A stretch of 44,417 nucleotides of DNA from Gimesia sp. (GCA_002706765.1 PAJV01000034.1:1-44417); one strand, 5' to 3'; positions 25,040 to 34,740 are shown, counted from the stretch's first letter. Notes: a model not told the origin generated them from the sequence alone. Numbers and translations: made by a program.

Positions 25040-26386
25040 ATGAATCCATTGTCCCTGTCCCGTCGTCGGTTTTTAGGTACTGCTGTTGGTAGCGGACTGG
25101 GGATGCTCTCGCTGAGCCCGCTGGTCCATGCGGGTCTGCCGACTGTGAAAGATCCCCGGGCGACTGACGGCGATTCCCGGTTCGAACCCGACTGGAAAGA
25201 ACGTCTTTCGATTTCCGTTGGTCCGAAATCTGGAGACATTATCGGGACGGGTGACAAAGCACTGCAGGCGGCCATCGACTACATCGCTGCCAAAGGGGGA
25301 GGCACGGTCCGACTGCTGCCGGGAACCTTTACGCTGCGAAATGCCTTGCATCTGCCTGCGGAGATTCGACTGCAGGGAAGCGGCCCGGAAACGATCATCA
25401 CAAAAGGGGCCTCAGAAACGGTGGCGCTCTCTGAAGATTCTGACTGGTACGATCAGGAAATTACGCTGGAGAAGTCGTCGGGATTTCAGGTAGGTGACGG
25501 GGTGGTTCTGGTTGTAAAGAATCCGAGTACCGGCAGCCAGGATGTGATTAAACGCACGCTGGTCGCACGCTCGGGAAATCGATTCAAATTGAACGAGGGA
25601 CTCCGCAAGAATGTATGGCTCTCCGGAAGGCCCACCGTGTCATCGCTGTTTCCGTTATTAACCAGCGAATATACAAAAAATGTCCTGATCGAAAATCTGA
25701 CCTTGGACGGGAATCGAGAAAACAATACCAATCTGAATGGCAACTATGGTGGCTGTATCTTTCTGCAGGACTGCAATCGTTACACGATTCGGAACGTCAC
25801 CACGCGAAATTATAACGGGGACGGCATCAGCTTTCAGATCTGTCACGATGTGAAGGTCGAGAACTGCCACAGCCATGACAATGCCGACCTGGGCGTTCAT
25901 CCGGGATCCGGATCCCAGCGACCTTTGATTGTGAACAGTCGCTTCGAGAATAACCACATCGGTCTGTTCTGGTGCTGGGGTGTGAAATATGGCCTGGCTG
26001 AGAAAAACCAGCTGAAAGGCAACGACATCAGTATTTCGATCGGCCATAACGATACCGATAATGTGATGCGAGAAAATATCATCCGCGACAGCAACCAGGT
26101 CGGCATTCTGTTCCGCAATGATGCCCGCGGGAAAAACTTCTGGGCCAATCGCAATACGGTCGTCAAGAATCAGATTATCAACAGCGGAGCCGCGGACGGT
26201 GTCGCCATTGATATTACCGGCAAAACATCCGATCTGACAATCACCGGTAACATCATCAGCGAAGAACGCCAGCCCGAGCAGCGCACCGGGATCCGTATTG
26301 GACCCGATGCCGGCACGATCAAACTGGCCGAGAATCAGATTCAGGGGTTTATGAAATCGGTTGACGATCAGCGACCGACGGCCTGA
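25040..26386 (+). CDS. Tat-exported right-handed parallel beta-helix protein
   Basis: A 448-residue protein with a twin-arginine signal (SRRRFLGTAVGSGLGML) at the N-terminus. Residues about 75-110 (KALQAAIDYIAAKGGGTVRL) are the opening of pectate-lyase-like helices. After that come many short turns with Asn and Asp ladders, such as NVLIENLTLDGNRENNTN, TIRNVTTRNYNGDGISFQ, VKVENCHSHDNADLGVHPG and NRFENN-like units, typical of the parallel beta-helix (PbH1) repeat. Such proteins are polysaccharide lyases, hydrolases or epimerases; the substrate is not predictable here. GGAG lies upstream of the ATG. It may work with the sialidase-like protein on an external glycan, but that is inference from adjacency. 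Confidence 0.85.
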   Translation: MNPLSLSRRRFLGTAVGSGLGMLSLSPLVHAGLPTVKDPRATDGDSRFEPDWKERLSISVGPKSGDIIGTGDKALQAAIDYIAAKGGGTVRLLPGTFTLRNALHLPAEIRLQGSGPETIITKGASETVALSEDSDWYDQEITLEKSSGFQVGDGVVLVVKNPSTGSQDVIKRTLVARSGNRFKLNEGLRKNVWLSGRPTVSSLFPLLTSEYTKNVLIENLTLDGNRENNTNLNGNYGGCIFLQDCNRYTIRNVTTRNYNGDGISFQICHDVKVENCHSHDNADLGVHPGSGSQRPLIVNSRFENNHIGLFWCWGVKYGLAEKNQLKGNDISISIGHNDTDNVMRENIIRDSNQVGILFRNDARGKNFWANRNTVVKNQIINSGAADGVAIDITGKTSDLTITGNIISEERQPEQRTGIRIGPDAGTIKLAENQIQGFMKSVDDQRPTA

Positions 26387-26452
26387 GCTCTCTGATCCCG
26401 GATGGAATCGGAGAGTGTGCCTGGAGCTTGCCTGCCGGATTACTTGCCTGTG

Positions 26453-27691
26453 TTACTTATCTGCAGTGATTTCTTCCGATTTCATCACTTTGCCGATCTG
26501 CTTGACTGCCTGACGGAGTCGCTGTGAGTTTTCGACGATCGCCATCCGCAGATAGCCTTCGCCGTCTTCGCCAAACCCACGCCCCGGGCTGACAGCAACA
26601 CCACCTTCGTCGAGCAGTTTCATTGCGAAATCGATTGACCCCATCTTAGCCCAGGGTTCCGGGATTTTGGCCCAGACGAACATGCCCGCTTTGGGGCGAT
26701 CGATTTCCCAGCCGAGGCGTTCCAGGCCATCGCAGAAGACATCGCGTCGCATCTGGTATTCGGCGGCGATACTGTCGACAGCTGCTTCACAGTGTCGCAT
26801 GGCGACGATGGCAGCAATTTGCACAGGCTGGAACAGGCCGTAATCGTAATAACCTTTAATGGTCGAGAGGGCACGGACCATTTCCGAATTCCCTGAGCAG
26901 AAGCCGATACGCCAGCCGGCCATGCTGAAACCTTTACTCATGGTCGTAAATTCCACGCCGACTTCGGTGGCACCGGGAGTCGCGAGGAAACTGGGAGCCT
27001 TGTAACCATCAAAGCAGATGTCGGCATAAGCGAAATCGCTGATGACCAGGAATGAATACTTGCGTGCCAGTCGAACCAGCTCAACGTAGAAGTCCTGTTC
27101 AATGACGGTGGCGCTGGGATTGTGGGGGAAGTTCACCACGACGACTTTGGGTTTGGGATACAGGTGCTCGCAGGTGTAGGCGATGTTCGAAAGGAACTGA
27201 TCGGGCTGGCGGACGTCGAGTTCGATGACGTTTCCTGCAGCCAGCATCACAGCGTAAACATGGACCGGGAACGAGGGGGAAGGCACGATTGCCGTATCTC
27301 CTGGTCCCATCAATGCAAGGCACATGTGGCTGAATCCCTCTTTGGAGCCGATACAGGTCACGACTTCCGTATCCGGATCGAGGCGGACCCCATATTTTTT
27401 CCAGTAGCGGGACGTCACTTCTTTTCTGAGGTTGGCAATCCCGTTGGCGACAGAATAGCGGTGATTCCGGGGGTCGGAAAGCGCTTCTGACATTTTCTCG
27501 ACAATCAGCGGGTCGGGCGGATCCGTCGGGTTCCCCATCCCCAGGTCAATCACATCCACGCCCGCCACACGTTTCTGGTATTTCAGCTTATTGATTTTTC
27601 CAAAAAGGTAAGGGGGTAAACGCTTTACACGTTCAGCAACGGGGATGGTAAAGCCGTCGTCTGAAGAAGGAACTTCCGATTCGCCACGCAT
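26453..27691 (-). CDS. AlaC-like class I aminotransferase
   Basis: A 412-residue fold-type I PLP aminotransferase. The N-terminal [17 protein letters not shown] and [14 protein letters not shown] match the glutamate-pyruvate aminotransferase AlaC and related LL-diaminopimelate aminotransferases. Further motifs are [13 protein letters not shown] near residue 185, [17 protein letters not shown] near 219, and the PLP lysine in [16 protein letters not shown] near 255. The C-terminal arginine region reads [12 protein letters not shown]. It probably makes alanine from pyruvate and glutamate; a role in lysine or methionine metabolism cannot be excluded. It is a single gene, convergent with the beta-helix gene. 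Confidence 0.88.
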   Translation of the reverse strand: MRGESEVPSSDDGFTIPVAERVKRLPPYLFGKINKLKYQKRVAGVDVIDLGMGNPTDPPDPLIVEKMSEALSDPRNHRYSVANGIANLRKEVTSRYWKKYGVRLDPDTEVVTCIGSKEGFSHMCLALMGPGDTAIVPSPSFPVHVYAVMLAAGNVIELDVRQPDQFLSNIAYTCEHLYPKPKVVVVNFPHNPSATVIEQDFYVELVRLARKYSFLVISDFAYADICFDGYKAPSFLATPGATEVGVEFTTMSKGFSMAGWRIGFCSGNSEMVRALSTIKGYYDYGLFQPVQIAAIVAMRHCEAAVDSIAAEYQMRRDVFCDGLERLGWEIDRPKAGMFVWAKIPEPWAKMGSIDFAMKLLDEGGVAVSPGRGFGEDGEGYLRMAIVENSQRLRQAVKQIGKVMKSEEITADK

Positions 27692-27856
27692 AATGAAAAG
27701 ACTGCCTGTTCTACAAGGAATATTTATCGACTATCTGCCAGGACGACAAATTCGCTCACGGAGCGGGATCTGGCCTGGCTGAAACCATTTTACGCGATCA
27801 CACCAGAAAATGCGCCTGATGAATGTGACATATTTTTCTCAGATTGATCAGCACAT

Positions 27857-27893
27857 AAAAAAACGTGTGTCAGTAAATCAGGACTGACACACG
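27857..27893 (-). terminator. Intrinsic terminator after the PPIase gene
   Basis: A 10-bp perfect stem (CGTGTGTCAG at 27864-27873, CTGACACACG at 27884-27893) is followed on the minus strand by TTTTTTTATG. It lies 35 bases past the stop of the peptidyl-prolyl isomerase gene. Confidence 0.87.
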
Positions 27894-27927
27894 CAAAGTC
27901 TAACTGGTTCTCTGTTTCAGGAGTGAA

Positions 27928-29028
27928 TTACCGGGCAGCACCGTTCAGTCCCTGTGTGGGGCTGGGGATGGCCTGGTTGACCTGACCATTGCTGAAGTTC
28001 GTGCCTGAAGTCTGTGAGACACCACCGGTGGTTGAACCTGTAATGTAGTTGTCGACACGCGTCTGCTCTTTGAGTTTGGCAAACACGCGGGCGACCGCTT
28101 CCTGGGTCTGTTCTTCAGTCAACTGGTCAACCAGCTGGTTTTTCACTTCTTCAAGGCTGCTCACAATGGGTTCGGTCCGGCCTTCGCAGAGCAGAATCGC
28201 ATAACGGCTCAGACCAATCTGTACGATACCGGAGACTTCCCCTTCTTTGAGTTTGAAGGCGGCTTTCCAGAGGCTTTCATTTTCAGAAAACTGAGGAATC
28301 GGCTGGATCGCACCACCCAGGGCACGGCTGTTTGGCTCGATGGAATAGTCACGGGCAAACCGTTCAAAGTCGGCAGGGTTCTTTTTGACATCATCCCAGA
28401 CTTTCTGAGCCCGGCTCAGGTTGTCCATCATGATCATGCGGGCTTTGACGCGAGGGCCGTAATCCCGGACGAAGGCTTTCTGTACCTGTTCCTGGGTCAG
28501 GTTGGTGCGTTGCCCTGCCAGTTTTCGCAGTGCCAGCATGGGCCAGATTACGTTGCGACGATACTGGTTGGGATTCATTTTACGCTCAGCCTGCAGCATT
28601 TCGTACCAGGTTTTGGTATCCAGGTTGAAGCGTTTGGCGATCTTTTCCACTTCGGCATGCACTTCTGCCTGCTCGACGTTCACGCCGGCTTTCTGACAGG
28701 CCTGTTCGATGATGGCCCGGTTGATCACATTTTCCAGAACTTCCGGTCCATACAGGGCGATACACTCACGAGCCAGTTCGTCTTCGCTGATCACCACGCT
28801 GCCGACTTTGGCAACCGGTTGCGAGCGAGCCGAGGGCTGATTTCCGGAAATGCGGACCGTACCCGCAGATTTGTCTTCACCGGCGGCACCAGTTTTGGCA
28901 TTGAATGTCTGGAACAAGAGGACGCCAGCGAGAAGAACCAGTCCTGTCCCGGCTGCGAAAAAGATGATTTTTCGTTTTGAGTTTGTCTTGGCTTTGGTCG
29001 CATGCGGGTTTGGGAATGGGTCGCCCAT
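27928..29028 (-). CDS. Membrane-anchored SurA/PpiC-type peptidyl-prolyl isomerase
   Basis: A 366-residue protein with one N-terminal membrane helix (about residues 20-42, IIFFAAGTGLVLLAGVLLF), anchoring the rest outside the cytoplasm. A SurA-like N-domain follows (VVISEDELARECIALYGP, then VINRAIIEQACQKAGVNV). A parvulin rotamase domain lies at about 195-295: VKARMIMMDNLSRAQKVWDD, ADFERFARDYS, LGGAIQPIPQF and LKEGEVSGIVQIG. The C-terminus is a Ser/Thr/Gly/Gln-rich tail. It is likely a folding chaperone or isomerase for exported proteins. The ATG at 29028 is the only start before the anchor. It is transcribed alone and ends at a strong terminator. Confidence 0.87.
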   Translation of the reverse strand: MGDPFPNPHATKAKTNSKRKIIFFAAGTGLVLLAGVLLFQTFNAKTGAAGEDKSAGTVRISGNQPSARSQPVAKVGSVVISEDELARECIALYGPEVLENVINRAIIEQACQKAGVNVEQAEVHAEVEKIAKRFNLDTKTWYEMLQAERKMNPNQYRRNVIWPMLALRKLAGQRTNLTQEQVQKAFVRDYGPRVKARMIMMDNLSRAQKVWDDVKKNPADFERFARDYSIEPNSRALGGAIQPIPQFSENESLWKAAFKLKEGEVSGIVQIGLSRYAILLCEGRTEPIVSSLEEVKNQLVDQLTEEQTQEAVARVFAKLKEQTRVDNYITGSTTGGVSQTSGTNFSNGQVNQAIPSPTQGLNGAAR

Positions 29029-29681
29029 TGCTAAAAATCTCCATGTTTTGTATCCGACGCGGGGGAATCATGTGATTGACTGAATTCAGCCACCAGCGAC
29101 TGGCACTGAATATGACGATCCTGCTTGGGGGCTGTTGATCGTCAGGCAGCGATTCCGAACAGGTCAAAACAGACGGCTTCGGAGCCACTAATCACGTTGA
29201 TACTTTGTCGTCAGAAGATTTACGAAACTTCCATGTCTCAAGCTCTACCGTTAGAGCGCGGCGGAAATGTAAAACTTTCAACGAAACAGGTCAACAGCAA
29301 TTTATGGAACCTGATATCTGTATACATCCGGGGCTGCAAAGTCCGTTTTTTCGCCCCGATCGCTTTGAGCTACAGCTGTTTTTTACGGATTATTTGATCC
29401 AGCGGGTGATGGAATGCGTTCTCCAGAGACCCGCTTCCCGTGAGACGTTGATTCCAGCTGAAAAAACAGAACAGGCAGCGAGTCCGATTTTTGATTATTC
29501 AGCAGGTCAGTGATTTCTTTGATTGCGATCAAAGTTGAGAGCGGGTTACAATCAGGTGACAGGCAGCCCGCCTGTCGGCATTTCCCAGTTGCGCCAGACA
29601 AAATCAGCAGGCTCAGTCAGGCAGATCATTCGAACAGACCAGATTCAACAATCAGCAGTAACAGAGACGAGGGACATCAAT
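29029..29681. other. Gene-free divergent region
   Basis: About 650 bases between the divergent PPIase and SPFH genes. Short frames exist (for example 29125-29397 plus) but have no ribosome site or recognisable sequence. Small palindromes are present: GACGATC/GATCGTC near 29113-29135 and GCTCTA/TAGAGC near 29240-29262. No RNA gene was recognised. Confidence 0.5.
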
Positions 29682-30785
29682 ATGGGATTCTGGATGGATA
29701 AACTGCGAGCCGAGCTCGTAGATATCATTGAGTGGATCGATGATTCAAAACATACCCTGACCTGGCGGTTTCCCCGTTATCAGAACGAAATTAAAAATGG
29801 TGCCCAGCTGATTGTCCGGCCCGGACAGATGGCTTTGTTTGTGCATCGCGGGCAGGTGGCCGATGTATTTGAGCCGGGAAATTATGAGCTCAAAACCGAT
29901 AACCTGCCAATCCTGGCGACCCTGCAGGGTTGGAAACATGGTTTCAACAGCCCGTTCCGCTCGGAAGTTTATTTCGTCAACACCACACAGATTACTGACC
30001 TGAAATGGGGAACCCCCAATCCCATCATGCTTCGCGATCCGGAATTCGGCCCAATTCGTCTCCGCGCTTTCGGGAACTATTCACTCAAAGCCAACGATCC
30101 ACGAATCCTGGTGAAGGAACTGGTGGGCACCAATGCGGAATTCCATTCAGAAGAGATCAACGAACTGTTACGCTCCATCATCAACAGCTCGTTTGCCGAC
30201 CTGATCGGGGAATCAAAATATGCGGCGCTGGACCTCGCTTCGAAATACACCGAGATTTCTCTGGAACTGAAAAAACTGGTCAACGAGCGGATTGATGACG
30301 AATATGGTCTGGAAACCCCGCAGCTGCTGATTGTGAATATCTCACTGCCGGAAACAGTAGAAAAAGCCCTGGATACCCGGACCAGCATGGGTGTAATTGG
30401 CGATATGAACAAATTCCAGCAGTTCCAGATGGGACAGGCGATGCTCTCGGCTGCCGAAAATCCTTCCGGGGGAGGCGCAGCAGATGGAATGGGACTGGGT
30501 ATGGGATTCGCAATGGCGAACCGGATGATGCAGTCTCCCGGAATGGGAGCCCCCGGTCAGATGACACCGCCGCCGCCACCAGCAGCCTGGCATGTCGCCG
30601 TGAATGGTCAGTCGCAGGGACCCTATTCCCTGGAGCAGATTTCACAGGGAATCGCCGGCGGGCAGATTACCGATCAGACGCATGTCTGGTCAGCCGGAAT
30701 GTCAGGCTGGTTACCGGCGAGCCAGGTGCCTCAGCTCGCGACTTACTTTCAGGCGACACCACCTCCCCCTCCACCGGCTGGTTAA
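29682..30785 (+). CDS. SPFH-domain protein with C-terminal GYF_2 domain
   Basis: A 367-residue protein. Residues about 20-240 form an SPFH/band-7-like domain of the YdjI/virion-core type, without an N-terminal membrane segment: NGAQLIVRPGQMALFVHRG, EPGNYELKTDNLP, ITDLKWGTPNPIMLRDPEFG. A Gly/Met-rich linker follows (GMGLGMGFAMANRMMQSPGM) and then a PPPPP stretch. The last 70 residues are a GYF_2 (DUF4339) domain: WHVAVNGQSQGPYSLEQISQ and THVWSAGMSGWLPASQV, ending in a second proline run. GYF_2 domains bind or sense partner proteins. The ATG at 29682 has GAGGGA upstream; an in-frame extension from 29523 does not look like protein. It may scaffold a membrane-associated complex. Confidence 0.85.
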   Translation: MGFWMDKLRAELVDIIEWIDDSKHTLTWRFPRYQNEIKNGAQLIVRPGQMALFVHRGQVADVFEPGNYELKTDNLPILATLQGWKHGFNSPFRSEVYFVNTTQITDLKWGTPNPIMLRDPEFGPIRLRAFGNYSLKANDPRILVKELVGTNAEFHSEEINELLRSIINSSFADLIGESKYAALDLASKYTEISLELKKLVNERIDDEYGLETPQLLIVNISLPETVEKALDTRTSMGVIGDMNKFQQFQMGQAMLSAAENPSGGGAADGMGLGMGFAMANRMMQSPGMGAPGQMTPPPPPAAWHVAVNGQSQGPYSLEQISQGIAGGQITDQTHVWSAGMSGWLPASQVPQLATYFQATPPPPPPAG

Positions 30786-30880
30786 GCGAACATGATTTCC
30801 GAGAACGTGGATGGCATGAAAGTGATACTGACAGTGAAATCAGTCTGCCCCGGGCAGAGAGATCAGAGGCTGGTGTTTGC

Positions 30881-32044
30881 GTGAGAGTCGCTCATATTAT
30901 CACTCGTATGATTATCGGCGGCGCGCAGCAGAATACGCTTTACACGGTCGAAGATCAGTACCGGGATTACCAGGATGAAGTGATCCTGATGACCGGGCCC
31001 ACTGATGGCCCGGAGGGGACGCTCATTCCCCGCGCAGAGCAGGGGGGCTTTGATCTGCAGATCCTCCCGCATCTGACGCGGAGTATCAGTCCGCTGAATG
31101 ACTGGCGTGCGTATCGGGAGCTGATTACTGCTTTGCGGAATTACCAGCCCGATCTGGTTCACACACACAGTTCCAAAGCGGGAATTCTGGGACGGGCTGC
31201 CGCGTGGAAACTGAAGCTGCCGACCGTACATACGATCCATGGCGCTGCCTTTCATTTCGGCCAGTCCCCCGTGAATTATCATGCATACATCGCTGCAGAG
31301 AAGTGGGCCGCCCGGCGTTGTGACCGGCTCATCAGCGTCTGTGATGCCATGACCGATCAGTACGTAGCCGCAGGTATTACTGCCAGGGACCGCTGCGATA
31401 CCGTCTACAGTGGCATGGAAGTGGAACCGTTTCTGACACCGCCTCGACCGCCGGAAGAAGTGCGTCGTGAACTGGGGATCCAGCCGGGGCAGATCGTCAT
31501 CGGCAAAGTGGCGCGGCTGTTTCATCTGAAAGGGCACAAATATCTGATCGAAGCGGCAAAGCAGGTGGTCGATGCGCAGCCCGAGGTCCGGTTCTTGCTG
31601 ATCGGCGATGGCATTCTTCGGGCGGAATTCGCAGCGCGGATTGCTGAGCTGGGGCTGTCGGAACATTTTATTTTCGCTGGACTGGTTCCCCCCGAACGCG
31701 TTCCGGAACTGATTCACGCGATGGACATTGTCGTACATACCAGTGTCTGGGAAGGGCTGGCCCGGGTGCTGCCCCAGGGGTTAATCGCTGGCAAGCCCGT
31801 CGTTTCCTACGATGTGGACGGAGCGCGTGAAGTGGTGATCCCTGGTGAAACCGGTTATCTGCTGCCACCCGAGTCGATTGAACCACTGGCACAGGCGTTA
31901 ATTGAGCTCGCCGCTGATCCGGAAAAACGACAGCGGTTCGGTGAGACGGGACGCGAGCGCTTTACCGATCAGTTTCGTCACCAGACCATGACCCGCCGAC
32001 TACGCGAAATTTATCAGCGGGTCCTGGATGAACGTCAGGCTTGA
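30881..32044 (+). CDS. GT4-family glycosyltransferase
   Basis: A 387-residue GT-B fold glycosyltransferase starting at GTG. The N-terminal acceptor half begins with RVAHIITRMIIGGAQQNTLY, and PDLVHTHSSKAGILGR lies near residue 89. The nucleotide-sugar half has IGKVARLFHLKGHKYLIEA near 207, LLIGDGILR near 237, FAGLVPPERVPELIHAMDI near 263, and VWEGLARVLPQGLIAGKPV near 286, where the second Glu of the EX7E motif is replaced by Gln, as in many GT4 members. It probably adds a sugar to a lipid-linked or surface polysaccharide; donor and acceptor are unknown. It lies 95 bases after the SPFH gene and converges with the VCBS gene. Confidence 0.87.
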   Translation: MRVAHIITRMIIGGAQQNTLYTVEDQYRDYQDEVILMTGPTDGPEGTLIPRAEQGGFDLQILPHLTRSISPLNDWRAYRELITALRNYQPDLVHTHSSKAGILGRAAAWKLKLPTVHTIHGAAFHFGQSPVNYHAYIAAEKWAARRCDRLISVCDAMTDQYVAAGITARDRCDTVYSGMEVEPFLTPPRPPEEVRRELGIQPGQIVIGKVARLFHLKGHKYLIEAAKQVVDAQPEVRFLLIGDGILRAEFAARIAELGLSEHFIFAGLVPPERVPELIHAMDIVVHTSVWEGLARVLPQGLIAGKPVVSYDVDGAREVVIPGETGYLLPPESIEPLAQALIELAADPEKRQRFGETGRERFTDQFRHQTMTRRLREIYQRVLDERQA

Positions 32045-32063
32045 TTGAAGTCGCTGGTCCGAT

Positions 32064-33278
32064 CTATTTCTGGATCAGGACATTCACCCCTTTTTTGTTG
32101 GAGAGGACGATATCGGGGCGTCCATCACCGTTCATGTCCGCCATGGAGAACTGGGTCCCTACGCCTGTGTCATTGCCGGCTTCGATTTTGTGCGGAATGA
32201 TTTCCGGGGCGGCGTTTTTGTTGCGTTTGATTTCATACCAGTACATCACGACCGGTTCTTTTCCACCCGGATCTTTTCCATTGTGGGCGAAGAACCGTTT
32301 GCCGGTCACCATGTCTCGCTGTCCGTCGCCGTTCATATCAATGAAGTGCATGGCGTGCGTCTGGGAATAACTTTTATCAATCAGGTGCGCTTTGAATTTA
32401 GGCTCATCTCCGCCGGAAAGGTTTTCAAACCACCAGACACCAAACTCGTGAGCAGAACTGCCGATGATGTCCATGTCGCCATCCATGTCGAGGTCTTCCA
32501 CGTGCAGATCAGCCATTTTTTCAGAGGGTTCTGATCCACTCACGCTCAGTGTAAACGGGTGGAATTCCCACAGGCTTTCTTCCAGGACTTCCGGTGCTTC
32601 CCACCAGCCATTGGGGATCAGCACATCCTGGCGTCCGTCTTTGTTGAAGTCACCAACACCCAGTCCGTGGTAATATTTGAATGTTCCGTTCTTCATGGGA
32701 TCGCCGGGTTTGCTGATCGGCGTGAAGGTCCATTTTTTGTCAGCCAGGTCGGGAGAGGGAATTTCCAGGTAACCCATCTGCTGTTCAGGCTGAGATCCGA
32801 AAATCAGCTCGGGTTTGCCATCACCGGTCAGATCAGCAAACTGAGGCGTCTCATTACAGATGCTGTGCCAGATCAGGTGTTCTTTCCAGTGACCTGATTC
32901 ATTTTTTGGGTTTTCATACCAGTAAAACTCTTTGCCGGGAAAGCTGACATAAATGAAATCGGTCCAGCCATCCTGGTTAATGTCATATGCAAAATTGCAG
33001 AAGCTGTCACTATATCCTACACCGGCGACGAATTTTCCCGGTTTGCGGATTTCGTGCATTTTCCAGTCGGGGGCTTCGTACCAGACGTCGCCGGCGATGA
33101 CATCCATCTTACCATCTTTATTCACGTCAGCTGCTGCAGAACCTTCCGAACGGAAAGCGGCATCCAGTTGCTGTCGCTGCCAGGTTTTGCCGGCGGAAAG
33201 TGTCAGCGGAGCAGTCAGCAAAACCAGCAGCGTGAAGACGGAGCAAAGACTCAGTCGATGGTAGATGTGATTGTTCAT
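32064..33278 (-). CDS. Secreted VCBS/FG-GAP repeat protein
   Basis: A 404-residue protein with a signal peptide (core LCSVFTLLVLLTAPLTLS). It has seven calcium-binding-like loops of the DxNxDGxxD type: DVNKDGKMD, DINQDGWTD, DLTGDGKPE, DFNKDGRQD, DLDMDGDMD, DMNGDGQRD and DMNGDGRPD. This matches an FG-GAP/VCBS seven-bladed propeller, integrin-like, which in bacteria often binds ligands or surfaces outside the cell. Its ATG overlaps the stop of the NHL gene by four bases (ATGA), so the two are translationally coupled. It is the last gene of the operon that starts at 35682. Confidence 0.87.
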   Translation of the reverse strand: MNNHIYHRLSLCSVFTLLVLLTAPLTLSAGKTWQRQQLDAAFRSEGSAAADVNKDGKMDVIAGDVWYEAPDWKMHEIRKPGKFVAGVGYSDSFCNFAYDINQDGWTDFIYVSFPGKEFYWYENPKNESGHWKEHLIWHSICNETPQFADLTGDGKPELIFGSQPEQQMGYLEIPSPDLADKKWTFTPISKPGDPMKNGTFKYYHGLGVGDFNKDGRQDVLIPNGWWEAPEVLEESLWEFHPFTLSVSGSEPSEKMADLHVEDLDMDGDMDIIGSSAHEFGVWWFENLSGGDEPKFKAHLIDKSYSQTHAMHFIDMNGDGQRDMVTGKRFFAHNGKDPGGKEPVVMYWYEIKRNKNAAPEIIPHKIEAGNDTGVGTQFSMADMNGDGRPDIVLSNKKGVNVLIQK

Positions 33279-34381
33279 TTATGAGTTCCTGTTGTTAACT
33301 TGCGAACGCGGTAAGTTTCACTGTCTCCGATGTAGACGTTCCCGTTTGGACCCACATACACGCCATGCGGTCGTGCCAGGCGACACTGCGCCGGGTCGCC
33401 ATCGGGGCCATCCCCTTTTTTACCGTCTCCGACGGCGGTTTCAATCGTACCATCTTTTTTACGGATGACGCGAATGGTGTGACTTTCCGTATCAGCCAGG
33501 TAGATGTCTCCATTGGGTGCGACGGAAATTCCTTTCGGGCCGGAAAGTGTCGCTTTCTCAGCAGGGCCGCCATGTCCCGTATATCCTTTTTTACCCGTGC
33601 CGGCGATGTGATGTAAAGTCTGATCCTCCAGATCGATGCGATATACCTTGTTTCCTTCACGCAACGCGAGATACAGAGAACCCTTCTTGGAGCCATCGGC
33701 GAAAAAGTCCAGGGCCCGGGGACCGTTGAGTGGAGTGCCTTCGACTTTCGCGCCATCGGGAGTGGGCTTCCGTTCCCCCGTACCGGAAAATGTGCTGACA
33801 GTGCCGGTTGTCAGATCGACGCGTCGAATCCGGTGATTACCGATGTCGCAGATGTAGAGATTGTTGTCATTATCCAGCGCAATCGAATGCGGACGCGAGA
33901 ATGTGGCGTTTGTTGCCGGGCCACCATCTCCGGAGAAGCCTTTTTCGCCTGTGCCGGCGACGGTGGAAATCTTTCCTGTTTTAGCATCGACGCGCCGAAC
34001 GATGTTATTAACCATCTCGACAAAGTACATGTTGCCTGCTTTGTCGAAGCGGACTTCATAAGGCTCATTGAGTTCTGCTTCCAGAGCCGCTCCCGTGTCG
34101 CCGCTGTAGCCTTTTTTTCCCGTACCGGCAACGGTCGAGATCTTTCCGGTTTTTTCATCAATGCGACGGATGACGTGACTTTTGATTTCACAGACATACA
34201 GTGCCCCGTCCGGTCCCAGGCTCAGGCCATAGGGTTCGCCGACCTGGGCTTCTACCGCGGGCCCACCATCGCCGGTATGGCCGACTTTTCCTGTGCCGGC
34301 AATCGTCTTGACGGTTTGTGCAGAAACAGACGTTGTGAACAGGCTGAGCAGCAGGACTGCAGGTAACATCAATCGGTGCAT
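33275..34381 (-). CDS. Secreted NHL-repeat propeller protein
   Basis: A 368-residue protein with a signal peptide (MHRLMLPAVLLLSLF to VSAQ). The body is six NHL-type blades. The inter-blade turns are very regular: GTGKVGHTGDGGPA, GTGKKGYSGDTGAA, GTGEKGFSGDGGPA, GTGERKPTPDGAKV, GTGKKGYTGHGGPA and GDGKKGDGPDGDPA. Between them lie strands such as LYVCEIKSHVIRRID and NLYICDIGNHRIRRVD. NHL propellers act as binding platforms. No catalytic motif is evident. It lies 26 bases after the lipoprotein gene and overlaps the VCBS gene by four bases, so it belongs to the same operon. Confidence 0.88.
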   Translation of the reverse strand: MHRLMLPAVLLLSLFTTSVSAQTVKTIAGTGKVGHTGDGGPAVEAQVGEPYGLSLGPDGALYVCEIKSHVIRRIDEKTGKISTVAGTGKKGYSGDTGAALEAELNEPYEVRFDKAGNMYFVEMVNNIVRRVDAKTGKISTVAGTGEKGFSGDGGPATNATFSRPHSIALDNDNNLYICDIGNHRIRRVDLTTGTVSTFSGTGERKPTPDGAKVEGTPLNGPRALDFFADGSKKGSLYLALREGNKVYRIDLEDQTLHHIAGTGKKGYTGHGGPAEKATLSGPKGISVAPNGDIYLADTESHTIRVIRKKDGTIETAVGDGKKGDGPDGDPAQCRLARPHGVYVGPNGNVYIGDSETYRVRKLTTGTHK

Positions 34382-34407
34382 ATTGTCATTCCAGATGAAG
34401 AGTATTT

Positions 34408-34740
34408 TTATTGTTGAGGAAGATCGTCAAACGGTCGCTCTGGATCATCGTGTTTGAAGATCAGATAGCGGCCCGCGTTCGGATTCTGTTTTAACAGTTC
34501 GGCCGGCGTAATCAGGGCGTGTCCTTTGCTCTGTTTGTCGATGACCAGTATTTTAACACCTGCAAGATGATCTTGCTTCTTGAAAAACTGCTCAAGTAGA
34601 ATATTATCGGGTTTCCCTTTTTCATCCAGGACGACAACATACTCGGCGGAAGGCTGAGGTACAAAGGGGCGTTCTTCTGCACACCCGGTGTAGAGCAGAC
34701 AGAGTGCTGACAGCAAAAACAGGTGATGCGGGATACGCAT
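34408..34740 (-). CDS. Small lipoprotein, DUF1559 partner (module 5)
   Basis: A 110-residue lipoprotein: leader MRIPHHLFLLSALCLLYTGC with the lipobox cysteine at about residue 20. The mature part includes YVVVLDEKGKPDNILLEQFF, VKILVIDKQSKGHALITPAE and RYLIFKHDDPERPFDDLP, suggesting a small alpha/beta fold. No family is recognised. Its start codon directly abuts the stop of the DUF1559 gene, with no base between, so the two must be coupled. This fits the DUF1559-lipoprotein pairing seen four times in the main cluster, although the lipoprotein sequence here is unrelated to those partners. Confidence 0.82.
   Translation of the reverse strand: MRIPHHLFLLSALCLLYTGCAEERPFVPQPSAEYVVVLDEKGKPDNILLEQFFKKQDHLAGVKILVIDKQSKGHALITPAELLKQNPNAGRYLIFKHDDPERPFDDLPQQ

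Noticed and set aside
26390-26420. Hairpin after the beta-helix gene as a terminator
   Set aside because: A 9-bp stem with one G-T pair is present but no T run follows on either strand.
29240-29262. tRNA-like stem near GCTCTA/TAGAGC
   Set aside because: No cloverleaf, TψC arm or acceptor stem can be formed around it.
29125-29397. Possible 90-codon gene between the PPIase and SPFH genes
   Set aside because: No ribosome site, no recognisable sequence, and low-quality composition.
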